NCBI GenBank assembly: GCA_030068145.1
Contig: JAPJBO010001121.1
Coordinates: 1-64,000, forward strand
DNA from: Diplonema papillatum
Lineage: Eukaryota > Euglenozoa > Diplonemea > Diplonemida > Diplonemidae
Length of the DNA: 64,000 nucleotides
Direction of reading: 5' to 3'
Shown: piece after piece, positions 10,446-21,600 of the stretch
Layout: the number at the start of each line of letters is the position of its first letter
Numbering within the stretch: the stretch's first letter is position 1
Translations under genes and position numbers: made by a program
Notes under the pieces: model-generated
What the model was told of the DNA's origin: nothing
Seen by the model: only the letters and a program-made list of their open reading frames with translations
Databases searched by the model: none

Positions 10446-12473
10446 GGAACGACACCTCCACCTCAACACCTTTACCATATGCGCTACAAGAACACCACAA
10501 CCGCACACGACGACGTCGTTTTTCTCGGAGTACGCATACGAGTAGAACGACCCGACCCACCCCATGCACCCCACATACGCCTTTCCATCCAGCCAAAAAA
10601 CTACGGAACACGCTACACCCACGAACTCTCCACAGCCCCCAAGTCGCAAGCCAGTGGAATTTTCAAAGGCGCTCTCATCAGAGCGATACGAAAGACCAAC
10701 CACTGGCAAGACTTGCGCGTGGAGATTCAAAGGAGCGTGTACTCCATGATCGAGAGAGGACACAACCCGCGTGTCCTGTATGCACCTTGGAATGCTTGGC
10801 TGACTGAAGAGTTCGCGAACCTGCCACGGCTTCTGAATCAACTCAAGCCGTTCCTCGGGTTCTCGATTGCCAGACGCAAAGCCGGAAAACAGCGTATCGA
10901 GTACGCAGGAAAACACAAACCGGCGAACTTCATCCCGTTAGACCTAGCCAGCGAACCGTCTTCCCGCAACTCGCAGCCCTTGCAACCGCCTAGACCGCTT
11001 TCAGTCGCCGAACGAGTTACAAGTATCGTCGCACCAATCACCGTCGCCGCAGCAATCGCCGCCTTCGCCGCCAAAAGAATAACTACCAGAACAAGGAACC
11101 CCAAGACCACGATGCGGCAAACCCTGTCAGCTGTAAATACATGCTATTTACAAGCGGTACTTAACGTGATCTCGGCCACCAACCTCGCCGAACAGATATC
11201 GAAATATGTCACATGTGCAGCACACGGAACAGGGGAATGCACTTTGGCTGCGTACGACTGGACACAGCGGATAAGAACACCGGACACCGTCGTTAGACTG
11301 CACCAGAACCTAAAACATCCCTTCGAAGCGGGCCAACAACACGACTTTGAGGAAGCAATGAGGGTGGTAATCGCGTCAATCGTAGACGAAAACGCAGCAC
11401 ACACGTGCTGTCAACCAGGCGAGTCTGACAACTTCGACGCCATACGACACTGGTACTCGACGACAACACGTTGTGCCAAATGTAAGCACAACAACACGAA
11501 CGGTCACTGGAACGACGTGGCTGTCATCGCCCCTGTTGCAAGCACGGTACAAGGATGCCTGGACTTCCACTGTGCCCCACACAAACCGGACACGTACAGA
11601 TGCGAGTGCGGAACCTCCAATAAGACGACCATGCAACACGGCATCAGCAGGATACAAGGAAGCCTCGTTCTACGCATAACACGTAACCAGCACACAAGGG
11701 AGAATCGCCAAGCGGTTGCAGCTGACCAAACGCTGCAGGTGCCTAACCAGGCACAACCGCTGAGGCTCAGAGCAGTTGTTGCCCACGCAGGACGAGACAA
11801 CGCGGGACACTACACTGTACACGTGTTAAACGATACCCCATACAATGACGCAAGATGGACACACTTCGACAACGCCAACGTCACGCATTCAGCCAATCGC
11901 GGCTACACCGACCAGAGTACGAATGTACTCTTCTATACGTTTGACCCAACAGAACCTGTACACGAACCGGTTCCCTGCCACCTCGACGACGACGCAATGA
12001 CAAACTCAACACCGCACACCGCACTTCAGACCCCAACGCGCACGGGGAACGAAACCGCACAACGCAGCTCTCAATCCACCACCGACGTCCCATCATCCGA
12101 CAAGAGCAGCGGCACTGCCACGCCAACCCAACAAATTCTCGAAGAAATGCGTGGCCTAGAGCCTACTCCGGGCCACACGCCCGACACGGAGGCACTCCAA
12201 TGTCCGAACTGCCACACACGAACGACGAAAACTGGCACTGCAATAAAAGGCATCCACGGCCTGAGCATCCACCTGCGTTTTTGCAAGAAGAAACTACGAC
12301 GCACACCACCACGCCACAGCACCACGCCTGCAAGCTCAGCAGGCAAAAGGGAGATTTGCCCGTACTGTCACAGCGACGGACAGACACCGAACAAACCACA
12401 ATTCACAAGCCTACGACACCACAAACCGTGGTGCAAAACTAAACACCGCAAACCAGGAGCTACGACCAGATAA
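10446..12473 (+). CDS. RT thumb fused to a USP-like deubiquitinase and two zinc fingers
   Basis: An uninterrupted 664-residue frame from ATG 10479 (open from 10446). Residues 1-140 are the RT thumb (KGALIRAIRKTNHW...). Residues 212-487 match peptidase family C19 (USP). The Cys box is NTCYLQAVLN with the catalytic Cys at residue 222 (codon 11142). Then come GQQHDFEEAM, a CAKC...CEC zinc ribbon, and the His box AGHYTVHVL with His 444 (codon 11808) followed by WTHFDNANV and VLFYTFDP. All catalytic positions look intact; the third is Asp or Asn in FDNAN. The C-terminal fingers are CPNCH...HLRFC (from residue 575) and CPYCH...HHKPWC (from residue 627), a nucleic-acid-binding style seen in retroelements. 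The likely role is removing ubiquitin from the element's own protein or from chromatin; that is inference. Confidence 0.82.
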   Translation, partial: GTTPPPQHLYHMRYKNTTTAHDDVVFLGVRIRVERPDPPHAPHIRLSIQPKNYGTRYTHELSTAPKSQASGIFKGALIRAIRKTNHWQDLRVEIQRSVYSMIERGHNPRVLYAPWNAWLTEEFANLPRLLNQLKPFLGFSIARRKAGKQRIEYAGKHKPANFIPLDLASEPSSRNSQPLQPPRPLSVAERVTSIVAPITVAAAIAAFAAKRITTRTRNPKTTMRQTLSAVNTCYLQAVLNVISATNLAEQISKYVTCAAHGTGECTLAAYDWTQRIRTPDTVVRLHQNLKHPFEAGQQHDFEEAMRVVIASIVDENAAHTCCQPGESDNFDAIRHWYSTTTRCAKCKHNNTNGHWNDVAVIAPVASTVQGCLDFHCAPHKPDTYRCECGTSNKTTMQHGISRIQGSLVLRITRNQHTRENRQAVAADQTLQVPNQAQPLRLRAVVAHAGRDNAGHYTVHVLNDTPYNDARWTHFDNANVTHSANRGYTDQSTNVLFYTFDPTEPVHEPVPCHLDDDAMTNSTPHTALQTPTRTGNETAQRSSQSTTDVPSSDKSSGTATPTQQILEEMRGLEPTPGHTPDTEALQCPNCHTRTTKTGTAIKGIHGLSIHLRFCKKKLRRTPPRHSTTPASSAGKREICPYCHSDGQTPNKPQFTSLRHHKPWCKTKHRKPGATTR

Positions 12474-13103
12474 CCAGCCACGATGCCAGAGTGCATTCAG
12501 AGTACCTTAACTGCGGAGGACAACAAGCAGTCGCCACTTACTCAAGAAAGAATTTTTTTTTTAGCAGCAAACAGTTCACACATAAACTACAGCTAGGTCT
12601 ACAACCAGTTGCTGAGTTTTCACCACTACTACTACACCTGCTGTTGCCAAACCTTCTCTTTCTACTACCCGACCCTCCCCACCGCACGTCCTCCCCAACC
12701 TAAAAGAAAGTAAGAACGCATATTACAGACCGATACGAGCTGCATGGCAACCCCTGCTCAACATGCATGCGCGTGGGGGGCCCAAGGCTAAATTCAAAGC
12801 GAATTTCTTCTTGGTGTCGGTCGCAACACTTACAAACATGGCTAGCCGTAGTTAAAGTGTATAAGCATACCTACTACCCTCATACCACCCGCCTCACAGC
12901 CTCAATGGTCAACCGGAGACCCTAAAACACCGAACCTCTAAACCACAATAAACGCTACAAAACTTTGAAAATGCGTCCTTTATCGGGCAGAAATCGTGCT
13001 CCGAGCTCTCAACGGAAACCCTGAGGTTTGCCATGGAGCCCCACCTTTTCCATTGGTGGTGGTTAACCTGCTAACATGTAAGCAAACGAACGGTACTCCG
13101 TAC
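12474..13103 (+). other. 3' flank of the retroelement, no gene
   Basis: Poor in stops on one strand but without a recognisable product. GGTCAACCGGAGACCCTAAA near 12909 is a member of a dispersed motif found about ten times in the window. GGGCAGAAATCGTGCTCCG near 12985 recurs inverted near 15075, which suggests repeated material around the element's 3' end. Confidence 0.45.
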
Positions 13104-13248
13104 GGTAAGGTAAGCACGTGGGTGCACAGCATGCGCGCACTCCCTGCTCCAGGTAAGGTAAGCACGTGGGTGCGCAGCCCGCGCGCACTCCCTGCTCCAG
13201 GCAAGGTAAGCGTGTGCGTGCGCAGCATGCGCGCACTCTCGCTCCAGG
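13104..13248 (+). repeat. 48-bp tandem repeat, 3 copies
   Basis: GGTAAGGTAAGCACGTGGGT starts at 13104 and 13152, and a diverged copy at 13200. Each unit ends in GCGCGCACTCCCTGCTCCA. Confidence 0.85.
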
Positions 13249-13256
13249 CCAGGTGA

Positions 13257-13302
13257 AGCCCGTAGGGCTTCCACCCGCGGGCGGGTGGAAGCCCTACGGG
13301 CT
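13257..13302. repeat. Perfect 22-bp-arm palindrome
   Basis: AGCCCGTAGGGCTTCCACCC followed by GC, a two-base centre, and the exact reverse complement. It is a strong GC-rich hairpin in either strand, positioned directly after the 48-bp array. Confidence 0.9.
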
Positions 13303-14246
13303 AATGCTGCGCGCGCTGGGCGCGCGCACAGCGCAAGCGTGCACTCAGTGCGCGCTTTCGGCGGCTCTCTCGCTCCGCTCCTTCACCTCCTCGCACACCG
13401 GGCTATCCACAGGTACAGCGGGTGCTGCAGGGTGCTGTAGGGTATAGGCATACAGCCCATCTACCGGTGTATGCTGGTGGTACCGTGGATCCCTGCTGGT
13501 GGCATCCCTGCTGACCCCTGTATACCTTGGTCCTACCCCCCGATATCACCTGCCCCGGATCTGACCCCTCTGTATGCGCGCGCGCGTAGGCCGCAGACAC
13601 AAGCGTTTCTTGGTCCGCGGTCCTGGGATCTGGGGTCTGGGAGCTGGATCCCGGGTATGGGGCCATATTGGGCCCTGTATTGGGACCTATACACACCACG
13701 TAGCAGTGCACTACATACCACCACCACTACACGGTTGATCCCGTATAGAGGGGATACAGTATGCTGTAGTGCATACCACAGTGTACGTAGGTGGTGCATA
13801 CCTGCTCCACAGGTGGTCCCAATACCGGTACCATGAGTAGTCAGCGAGTGACTAGCCACCTGAGTACCTCAGGACCATAATGGGGTCACCTATACACAAA
13901 GTATGCACTCGCTGTGGAGTGCGTATGTATACACCACCTACACCGTATGATGGATGTATACAGTACCTACGTGGTATGTGGTGGTGTACAGCGGGTGCAT
14001 TCCCTGTGCATATACCCCGTATACCCCCATATCCTGCTACCCAGCTCCTGACCCATGCCACCCCCGATCTGACCCCCCCCGATATCGACCCCAGCAGGTT
14101 GGTATATATATACTACGCGCGCGCGCGTAGGCCGCAGAAACATGCACAAATTGACGTCGCGATGTGCCAAACGACGAGTCTTGCTGACCGTGTCCCGGAG
14201 TTGTGGACGATCCGAATAGGTCCAGACGTCTCAACCATAAACCCCA
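13303..14246. repeat. Composite repeat DNA, no gene
   Basis: GCGCGCGCGTAGGCCGCAGA occurs at about 13579 and 14117. Between them is sequence full of short palindromes (GTAGTGCATACCAC, TGGTGGTGTA types), similar in texture to 38640-38830 and 62840-62960. GCACAAATTGACGTCGCGAT at about 14147 recurs at about 14949. No credible coding frame. Confidence 0.55.
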
Positions 14247-14465
14247 GTGAAGGAGCAATGATTAAGATTTGAACGCATCTCCAACTCTTACCACTCATCG
14301 GTTTCAGGGACTTTTAACCCTCTTTTCAAAGTTCTTTGCATCTTTCCATCACTGTACTTGTTCGCTATCGGCCTCCGGGAGATATTTAGCCTTAGCAGAG
14401 GGATACCTGCCGATTAGCTCAGCATTCCCAAACTGAGCGACTCGTGCTCGGTTGCAACCGCAAAG
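14247..14465 (-). pseudogene. 28S rRNA fragment (D1 end region)
   Basis: Read on the minus strand it contains TTTGGGAATGC, then AAGGCTAAATAT, GATAGCGAACAAGTACAG, GGAAAGATGCAAAGAACTTT and GAAAAGAGGGTTAAAAG, the conserved 28S stretch just before domain D2. Only about 200 bases are present and the flanks are repeats, so this is a relic and not a working rDNA unit. A second fragment of the same 28S stretch is at 49654-49820. Confidence 0.8.
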
Positions 14466-14925
14466 GGAACCCAAAAACAATCGGAAACCCCAGGAAAGTT
14501 TGATCCACATTGGTGTGGGTTCATAAAATGCCTGCAAAATGTGTCGCCAAACCGCCGGGACCCTGAAAGGACCCTGAAAGACCCCTGTTTTTTGAAAGAA
14601 AGGGGGGCCCCCAGCAGCTCAAAACCAGGATCCTACCACTTGGGTGGTCCTAAAATGCTCGGGAAATTCAAAATAACTGGTCGGATGCTCGTTTAGGCTG
14701 AAATAATGGCTGCAGAACGCGAAAACAAGACAGGATCACCTCCCGCAAGGCAATTCCTTAAGGCATTCGCTGTTTGCACCGAAAGTGCCGTCGTCCTCCG
14801 TTTCCCCTGGCATCGATCGGGTCAGCAAAAACAGACGAACGCAGGAACACCGTTCGCAAAGGGAAGGCAGTAGGCGCGATGATGAGATGATGTGCCGGGG
14901 TCCGTACGGGGTAAACCTGCTAACA
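14466..14925. repeat. Inverted copy of the 3.5-kb dispersed repeat and flank
   Basis: Positions about 14650-14763 are the reverse complement of the repeat at 3540-3680 (shared CCTAAACGAGC, CAGCCATTATTTCAGCC, AAGGAATTGCCTT in plus sense there). The rest shows no gene. GCATTTGCTGTTTGCACCGA-like sequence near 14763 recurs near 15306. Confidence 0.6.
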
Positions 14926-15212
14926 TGTCGGCAAAACGCAAACACCTGCACAAATTGACGTCGCGATGTGCCAAGTCAACCATTCGTTTGTTGTGTTCAC
15001 CACTTAAGGACGAAGGGGGAGGGAGGGTTAATTTTGGGAAAAGGAGGGGCTCAGGTATGTACGTTGAGAGCCCGGAGCACGATTTCTGCCCGGAAGGACG
15101 GATTTCAAAGATCTGTGTCAGATCTTCCAATAAAGCAAACGGCGACCACTTTCGACCATTATTTTGGCCTCTCACCTAACAAAGAGTCTTTACTGACCGT
15201 GTTCCGCAGTTG
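14926..15212 (-). repeat. Repeat interrupted by an inverted fragment of the retroelement 5' region
   Basis: GCACAAATTGACGTCGCGAT (14949) and CTGACCGTGTTCCGCAGTTG (15190) flank an extra ~200 bp that is absent from the related copy at 14147-14206. The insert at about 15100-15180, read on the minus strand, matches 7225-7305 (GTGAGAGGC...AATGGTCGAAAG...GGTCGCCGTTTGCTTTAT). It is a second copy of the Penelope-like element's presumed terminal repeat. Confidence 0.6.
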
Positions 15213-15638
15213 TGTCACAGCTTCAGCCGGTGGTCGGACTCAAGGACTTGACGCATGGCGTGTTGATGCTATTCGTTGGTGAAATCCAAAACCTCGCGGT
15301 TACAAGGCATTTGCTGTTTGCACCGAAAGTGCCGTCGTCCTCCGTTTCCCCTCAGCAAAACCAGGCGAACGACGGAACACGGCGGATACCAGACCTCCCG
15401 GCATCAAGAGCCTAAGGCTGGAAAATCACAGGAAGCATGTCCGCAAAGGGAAGGCAGCAGCAACCAGTTAACCGCCCTTTGCGGCACATGAGAGGCCTCA
15501 CAGGACCTTAAACCAAGTGTGCCGACGGCTTAAACCGACTCAGACCGTTCCACTGAATAGCCTTGCCCAACTAGACGTTCCTTTACAACCAGGTTAACGC
15601 ATCAGAAATCGACATTCAATTTACTCCCGGGGGGCGAC
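15213..15638. other. Upstream region of the astacin gene
   Basis: No gene. It contains a second copy of TTGCTGTTTGCACCGAAAGT (about 15309, first near 14771). The last 70 bases before ATG 15639 hold no clear TATA box or initiator. Confidence 0.4.
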
Positions 15639-18600
15639 ATGCTGCGTTTTTGTCTCGCGCTGGTGATTTTTAGCGCCGCCGGAGGCCGCGAGGTGACGGC
15701 AGGTGCGGACACGGCGAATGCCATCGAGGAGCCGAAGGTGTTCGCTCGGCATGCCAACCCACTGGTAGGCAGCGCCCCGAGATCGGTGCTCTGGGGCAAC
15801 TACAAGGTGATCCACTACGTCATCAGCACGAATGTGTCGAGCCCAGACTCTGTATACCCGTACCTTCCCGAGAACGACGCACGTGTCCTCACGGCCGTTG
15901 CGGACTGGGAGGCGAAGACCTGCTTCAAACTCACGAGGTGCCCCACTGAAGCCGATTGCCCGCAGCCGTACATGCTTTTCACAGGAAATGCTGGCTGCTC
16001 CTCCAATATTGGGAATCCACAGCATGGAGTCAGCATGATCAGCCTCGACCTCGGCTGCCCTGGTATGTAAATTGACTCACCAAAAATTCAGTTTGACAGG
16101 GAAGGAAGATACCCATTAGTTACTGCCGTTGTCAAAATCATGCCTCATCCGCTCCGGTAGCTAGCTTTTCGAACTGCGCCGACGTCGTTGTTTCCGGTGC
16201 GTGCGGTCTCTCGTTAATTCACCCTCGCACGCCCGCCTTCCCTCGCTGGCATGCCTCCCTTCGGTTTCGTGCGCGGCAACGCACTCCTCCGCCGTTCTGC
16301 TGCAGGCAATGGCAGTGTCCTCCAGGGTGTCGTGTTGGGTGAAGTCGGTGCTGGTACTTGCTGCCTTCTGCCCGCCGCCTGTGGTGGTGAGTGTGTGGCC
16401 TTCAAAACCGCGGGGTCGAGGTGGATACATTGGACCGAGATAAGAACCAACGCTGGCAATGGCAGCGGTGTGTGGATGAAACAGGTCAATCGAGTGATAG
16501 CACACGACTTCAAGTCGGTGCTGGTACTTGCCGCCTTCTGCCCGCCGCCTGTTGTGGTGAGTGTGTGGCCTTCAAAACTGTTCAAAACTGCGGGGTCGAG
16601 GTGGATACATTGGACCGAGATAAGAACCAACGCTGGCAATGACAGCGGTGTGTGGATGAAACAGGGCAATCAAGTGATAGCACACGACTTCAAGTCGGTG
16701 GTTATCAAGCCAGTTGAATTCCTCTTCTTCGTAACAGTTCCGAGCTGACACTTCATTGCGGGCACAACATGCAAGAAGGCCTGGAAGAAATCAGGAGCCG
16801 CGGGTAGCACCCGAGAGCGCCACACACAGCACCTTCAATCTGAGCCCGACCTAAACCCGCACTGACAATCCCGCGTGTGTCCTCAGGGCCAATCCTTTTT
16901 TTATTAAGGTTACCGTGTTTGTAGCTGCCGAGCCTTTTTTTTTAGGGGCACAGCGATCGCCGCGATCGCCACCGGTTTCGTCTCACTCTGCCGCAGTCCA
17001 TCCTGTTCTCCCGACCTGTCGGGACGTGCGACCTACAATACACCCTCACAGTGGCCGCAGCGATCCACGAGATCGGGCACAGCATGGGGCTGTACCACGA
17101 GGAACAAAGGCGCGACAGAGACAACTACATACGCATAGACTACGACGAGCTCCCGGCGCATGTCAAAGCCGCATACGAGATTCACGGGGTCGACCGCAAC
17201 ATCGGAGTGTACGACCACGCCAGCATCATGCACACTAGCAAAGATGTCAATACTCGTCGTGGCTTGCCGTCCATCGTGACGACGGAGGTCATCGGAAAGC
17301 ACGACAAAGGCTTATCCGAAGGTGACGTTGCTACCATTGATTACCTATACAACGGGTGTTCCAACACGTATGCTGCGCCCAGGTGCATTACGAATGCGTC
17401 GGCCGTTCTCTTAATTCCTCATTCGAAGGCTTTTGTGGTCGAGTTCAATGCGGACTGGAACATCGATTCATCGATGACGATCAGCTACGGGGACACCAAC
17501 GCCTCGGGTGCTTCCTTCCACACCGCGCCGGGGACGAATGTTGGCTACAGCGGGATGACGTACATCACGTTGAACCCGTCATCCACCGACGCAGGCAGCA
17601 CGTTCGTGTTGGCGGCCACGTTCACTTCGACAGGTGCCGGTGCTGAGTCGAGCACGTGCCAAGTTGAGGTAACAGTCGCAACAGGGACCCGCGTATGCTT
17701 CGGAATCTCGTCAGAGGACGAGTCTGTCTGCGGTGGTGGTGGTGGTGCGTGCGCAGTCGACTCGGGGACACCCTGCTGGTGCACCGGAAAACACACCGGG
17801 AAACAATGTGAACAGCCTCCGACTTGCACGCCTTCAGATGACAACACTTCGCCTCCTTGCTATGAGTACCTGATGCATGGCAGCTTGACTCGTCCCACGT
17901 GGAAAGATCTGACGGGCGGAGGTCTGATGTTGACAGTCAGCATCGCAGGTGGGGATAACTGGGTTGATTCGGAGGCAACGAAACAAGCTTTCATCGACGG
18001 TCTGACAGCTGACGAGGCCTCTCCTTCGTCTACTGGATGGAATGCTTTGAAGTCGACGATGCTGAGCACGTCTTTGGTGAGCATTTCGGGATCGAAGTTG
18101 ACCCTCGGTCCGTTGGCGGCGGCAACGTCGTTCTTGACATCAACTTCGACGGTTGTCTCGTTGACTCTGGATGCCAGCATAGTGGTCAGTGGCACCCTGG
18201 GTGTTGGCAGCACTGATTTGTTCTTTGTCATTCCGGCGACTTGGACGTGCCCTGCGTACCCAGAGCTGACGTTTGATAGCGATTCAGCTGCATTCCCCTT
18301 CTCTGTTGTTGACACGTCCTTCAGCGTGAAGGGTGGAGGGTCGGCGTACTTCGCCGCTGCTACTGAGAAAGAAAAGAGCAGCGTTTTCTCGCCGAGGCGC
18401 GCCAAGTACACGAGCATCTCTTACTACATTGCCAGGAGCGATTCTGTCAACGCCGACAATCTTCCCGTCGTCGACATTCGCGACCACTTCTTTAGATCAT
18501 GCTGGAAGATGAACGTCGAACCAACAAGGCTGGTTTTTGCTTCGGATGGCGAAACCTTTTTCTACATGCCTTTCGAGGCAAAGCGCTTTTACTTCGTGGA

Positions 18601-21600
18601 GCACCTGATCGACTACTTTACTGGTATGATGACAGTTCGTGTGGAGGGCCGTGTCGTACTTGAGAACTTCGCGAGCAGAAAGGATTCCCCTTGTATCAGT
18701 GACGGCGTCGGTCGCATCGTCTTTGGAAAGCAAGGTTGGCTCGACGAATTCGAGATGGTGCTGCCCTGTACACGGTATGCAATGACAGGCACGCTGACAT
18801 CTCCGGTTCACAGAACTCTGGCTGATGGGGGTCTGGTGCTAACCGTCAGCATCAAAGAGGACCTGGACGTGTGGGTTGACACAGAGGCAACCAAGCAAGC
18901 TTTTATTGACGGCCTGGTTGCAGACAGTTCCTCTACGGCGCTGACTGGGTGGAACGCGCTGAAGTCGACGATGATGGACACGTCGTTGGTTACCATTTCG
19001 GGATCGAAAATGACGCTTGGTCCTTTGAATCCAGCGGTTTCGTTTTTCCAGGAAACTTTCACGGTTGTCTCCTTGACCCTGAAGGCTAGCATGGTGGCCA
19101 AGGGGACACTGGGTGAAGCTGACCGTGATATGTCCTTCTTCGTTCCCTCGTCTTTGCCGTGCCCTGTGTACCCAAAGCTGTCGTTCGATAGTTACTCGGG
19201 TGCCTTTCCCGACTCTATAGTTGACACGTCCTTCCGTGCGGAAGGCGAAGGGTCCGCGTACTTCGCTGCTGCGCGTTCAGCGGAGAGCGTTTTTACGCCT
19301 GTTCGCGATATGTACACATCCATCTCTTACTACATAGCTATGAACAACACCGGTTCTCTTCCCAGCATTGACTTTGCTGACAGCAGCTTCGTATCTTGCT
19401 GGAAGATGAACATCCAACCAACGAGGCTCGACTTCACTTCAGATACCATTTCATCCGTCGACATGCTTTTCAAGGAGAATCGGTTTTACTTCGTGGAGCA
19501 CCTGATCCACTACTCGACTGGTATGATGACAGTACGTGTGGACGGACAGGTCAAGCTAGAGCACTTCACGAGTAGAAGCGAATCCCGCTGCATCAGTGAC
19601 GGCATCGGTCGCGTTGTCTTCTGGAATCAAGGTTGGCTAGACGAATTCAAGATGCACGGACCCTGTTCATTGTACGAAATGACAGGCACACTGACGTCTC
19701 CCGTTCACAGGAGTCTAGCTGATGGGGGTCTGACCTTAACTCTCAGCATCAAAGAGGACCTGGACAAGTGGATTGACACAGGGGCAACCAAGCAAGCTCT
19801 CATTGACGGCTTGGTTGCAGACAGTTCCTCTACGGCGCTGACTGGGTGGAACGCGCTGAAGTCGACGATGATGGACACGTCGTTGGTTACCATTTCGGGA
19901 TCGAAAATGACGCTCGGTCCTTTGTATCCGGCACCTTCATATTTCGAAAGGTCTTCCACGGTTGTCTCCTTGACTCTGAAGGCTAGCATGGTGGCCAGGG
20001 GGACACTTGGTGATTCTGACGGTGATATGTCCTTCTTCGTTCCCTCATCTTCGCCGTGCCCTGCGGACCCACAGCTGTCGTTCGATAGCGACTCGAGTGC
20101 CTTTCCCGACTCTTTAGTTGACACGTCTTTCAGCGCAGAGGGCGAAGGGTCGGCGTACTTTGCTGCTGTGCGTTCAGCGTATAGCGTTTTTTCGCCTGTT
20201 CGCGATATGTACACATCCATCTCTTACTACATAGCTATGAACAACACCGGTTCTCTTCCCAGCATTGACTTTGTTGAAAGCAGCCTCGTATCATGCTGGA
20301 AGATGAACATCCAATCAACGAGGCTGGACTTCGCTTCGGATACCGTTTCCTCCGTTGACATGCTTTTCGAGGAGAATCGGTTTTACTTTGTGGAGCACCT
20401 GATCGACTACTCGACTGGTCTGATGACAGTTCGTGTGGACGGACAGGTCGTGCTTGAGAACTTCGCGAGCAGGAGCGAATCCCGCTGCATCAGTGACGGC
20501 ATCGGTCGCGTTGTCTTCTGGAATCAAGGTTGGCTAGACGAAATCAAGATGCAGAGACCCTGTTCCTTGTACGACATGACAGGCACGCTCACGTCTCCCG
20601 TTGACAGGAATCTAGCTGAAGGGGGTCTGATGCTAACTATCAGCATCAAAGAGAACCTGGACGTGTGGATCAACACAGAAGCAACCAAGCAAGCTTTTAT
20701 TGACGGCCTAGTTGCAGACAGTTCCTCTACGGCGCTGACTGGGTGGAATGCGCTGAAGTCGACGATGATGGACACGTCGTTGGTTACCATTTCGGGATCG
20801 AAAATGACGCTCGGTCCTCTGAACCCTGCATCTTCATATTTCGAGAGATCTTCCACGGTTGTCTCCTTGACTCTGAGGGCTAGCATGGTGGCCAAGGGAA
20901 CAGTGGGTGATGCTGACGGTGAAATGTCTTTCCTCGTTCCCGCGTCTTCGCCGTGCCCTGAGAACGTAGAGCTGTCGTTTGATAGTTCTTCCGATGCATT
21001 CCCCAACTCTGTAGTTGACAAGTCTTTCAGAGCTGAAGGCGCGGGGTCGGCGTACTTTGCTGCTGTGCAGTCACCATATAGCATCTTCTCTCCGGTGAGC
21101 GATAATTATACGTCCATGTCTTACTACATTGCTCGGAGCGACAGCGGCTCTCTGCCCAACATCGATGTTCTCGACACCAGCATGCAATCATGCTGCAAGA
21201 TGAACTTCCAGCCAACGAGGATCGACTTCACTTTGGATACCGTTTCTTCCGTTGACGTGCTTTTCGAGGAAAATCGGTTTTACTTCATGGAGCACCTGAT
21301 CGACTACTCGACTGGGTTGATGACAGTTCGTGTGGACGGACAGGTCGTGCTTGAGAACTTCGCGAGCAAAAGCGAATCCCGCTGCATCAGTGACGGCATC
21401 GGTCACGTTGCAATCTGGAATGAAGGTTGGCTCGACGAATTCAAGATGCAGAGACCCTGTTCCTTGTACGAAATGACGGGCACGCTAACATCTCCCGTTC
21501 ACAGGAATCTAGCTGATGGGGGTCTGATGTTATCTATCAGCATCAAAAAGGACCTGGACCTGTGGATCGACACAGAGGCTACCAAGCAAGCTTTTCTTGA

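Larger units (their letters stand above)
7184..12980 (+). mobile_element. Penelope-like retroelement with N-terminal GIY-YIG and C-terminal USP domain
   Basis: One C/A-rich coding unit reads in order: disordered Pro/Thr/Ser-rich leader, GIY-YIG nuclease, reverse transcriptase, RT thumb, USP-like cysteine protease, two zinc fingers. GIY-YIG plus this RT type (catalytic segments DFVDMYTKI, IPMGGNASSDIANLF and RFIDD) defines Penelope-like elements. A nuclease in front of the RT is the permuted arrangement known from the Naiad/Chlamys group. The copy is decayed: in-frame stops at 9202 (TAA) and 10443 (TGA), and one frameshift between about 10110 and 10143. The 5' limit is set by sequence near 7220-7300, an inverted copy of which occurs at 15100-15180. 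The 3' limit is uncertain. Confidence 0.85.
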
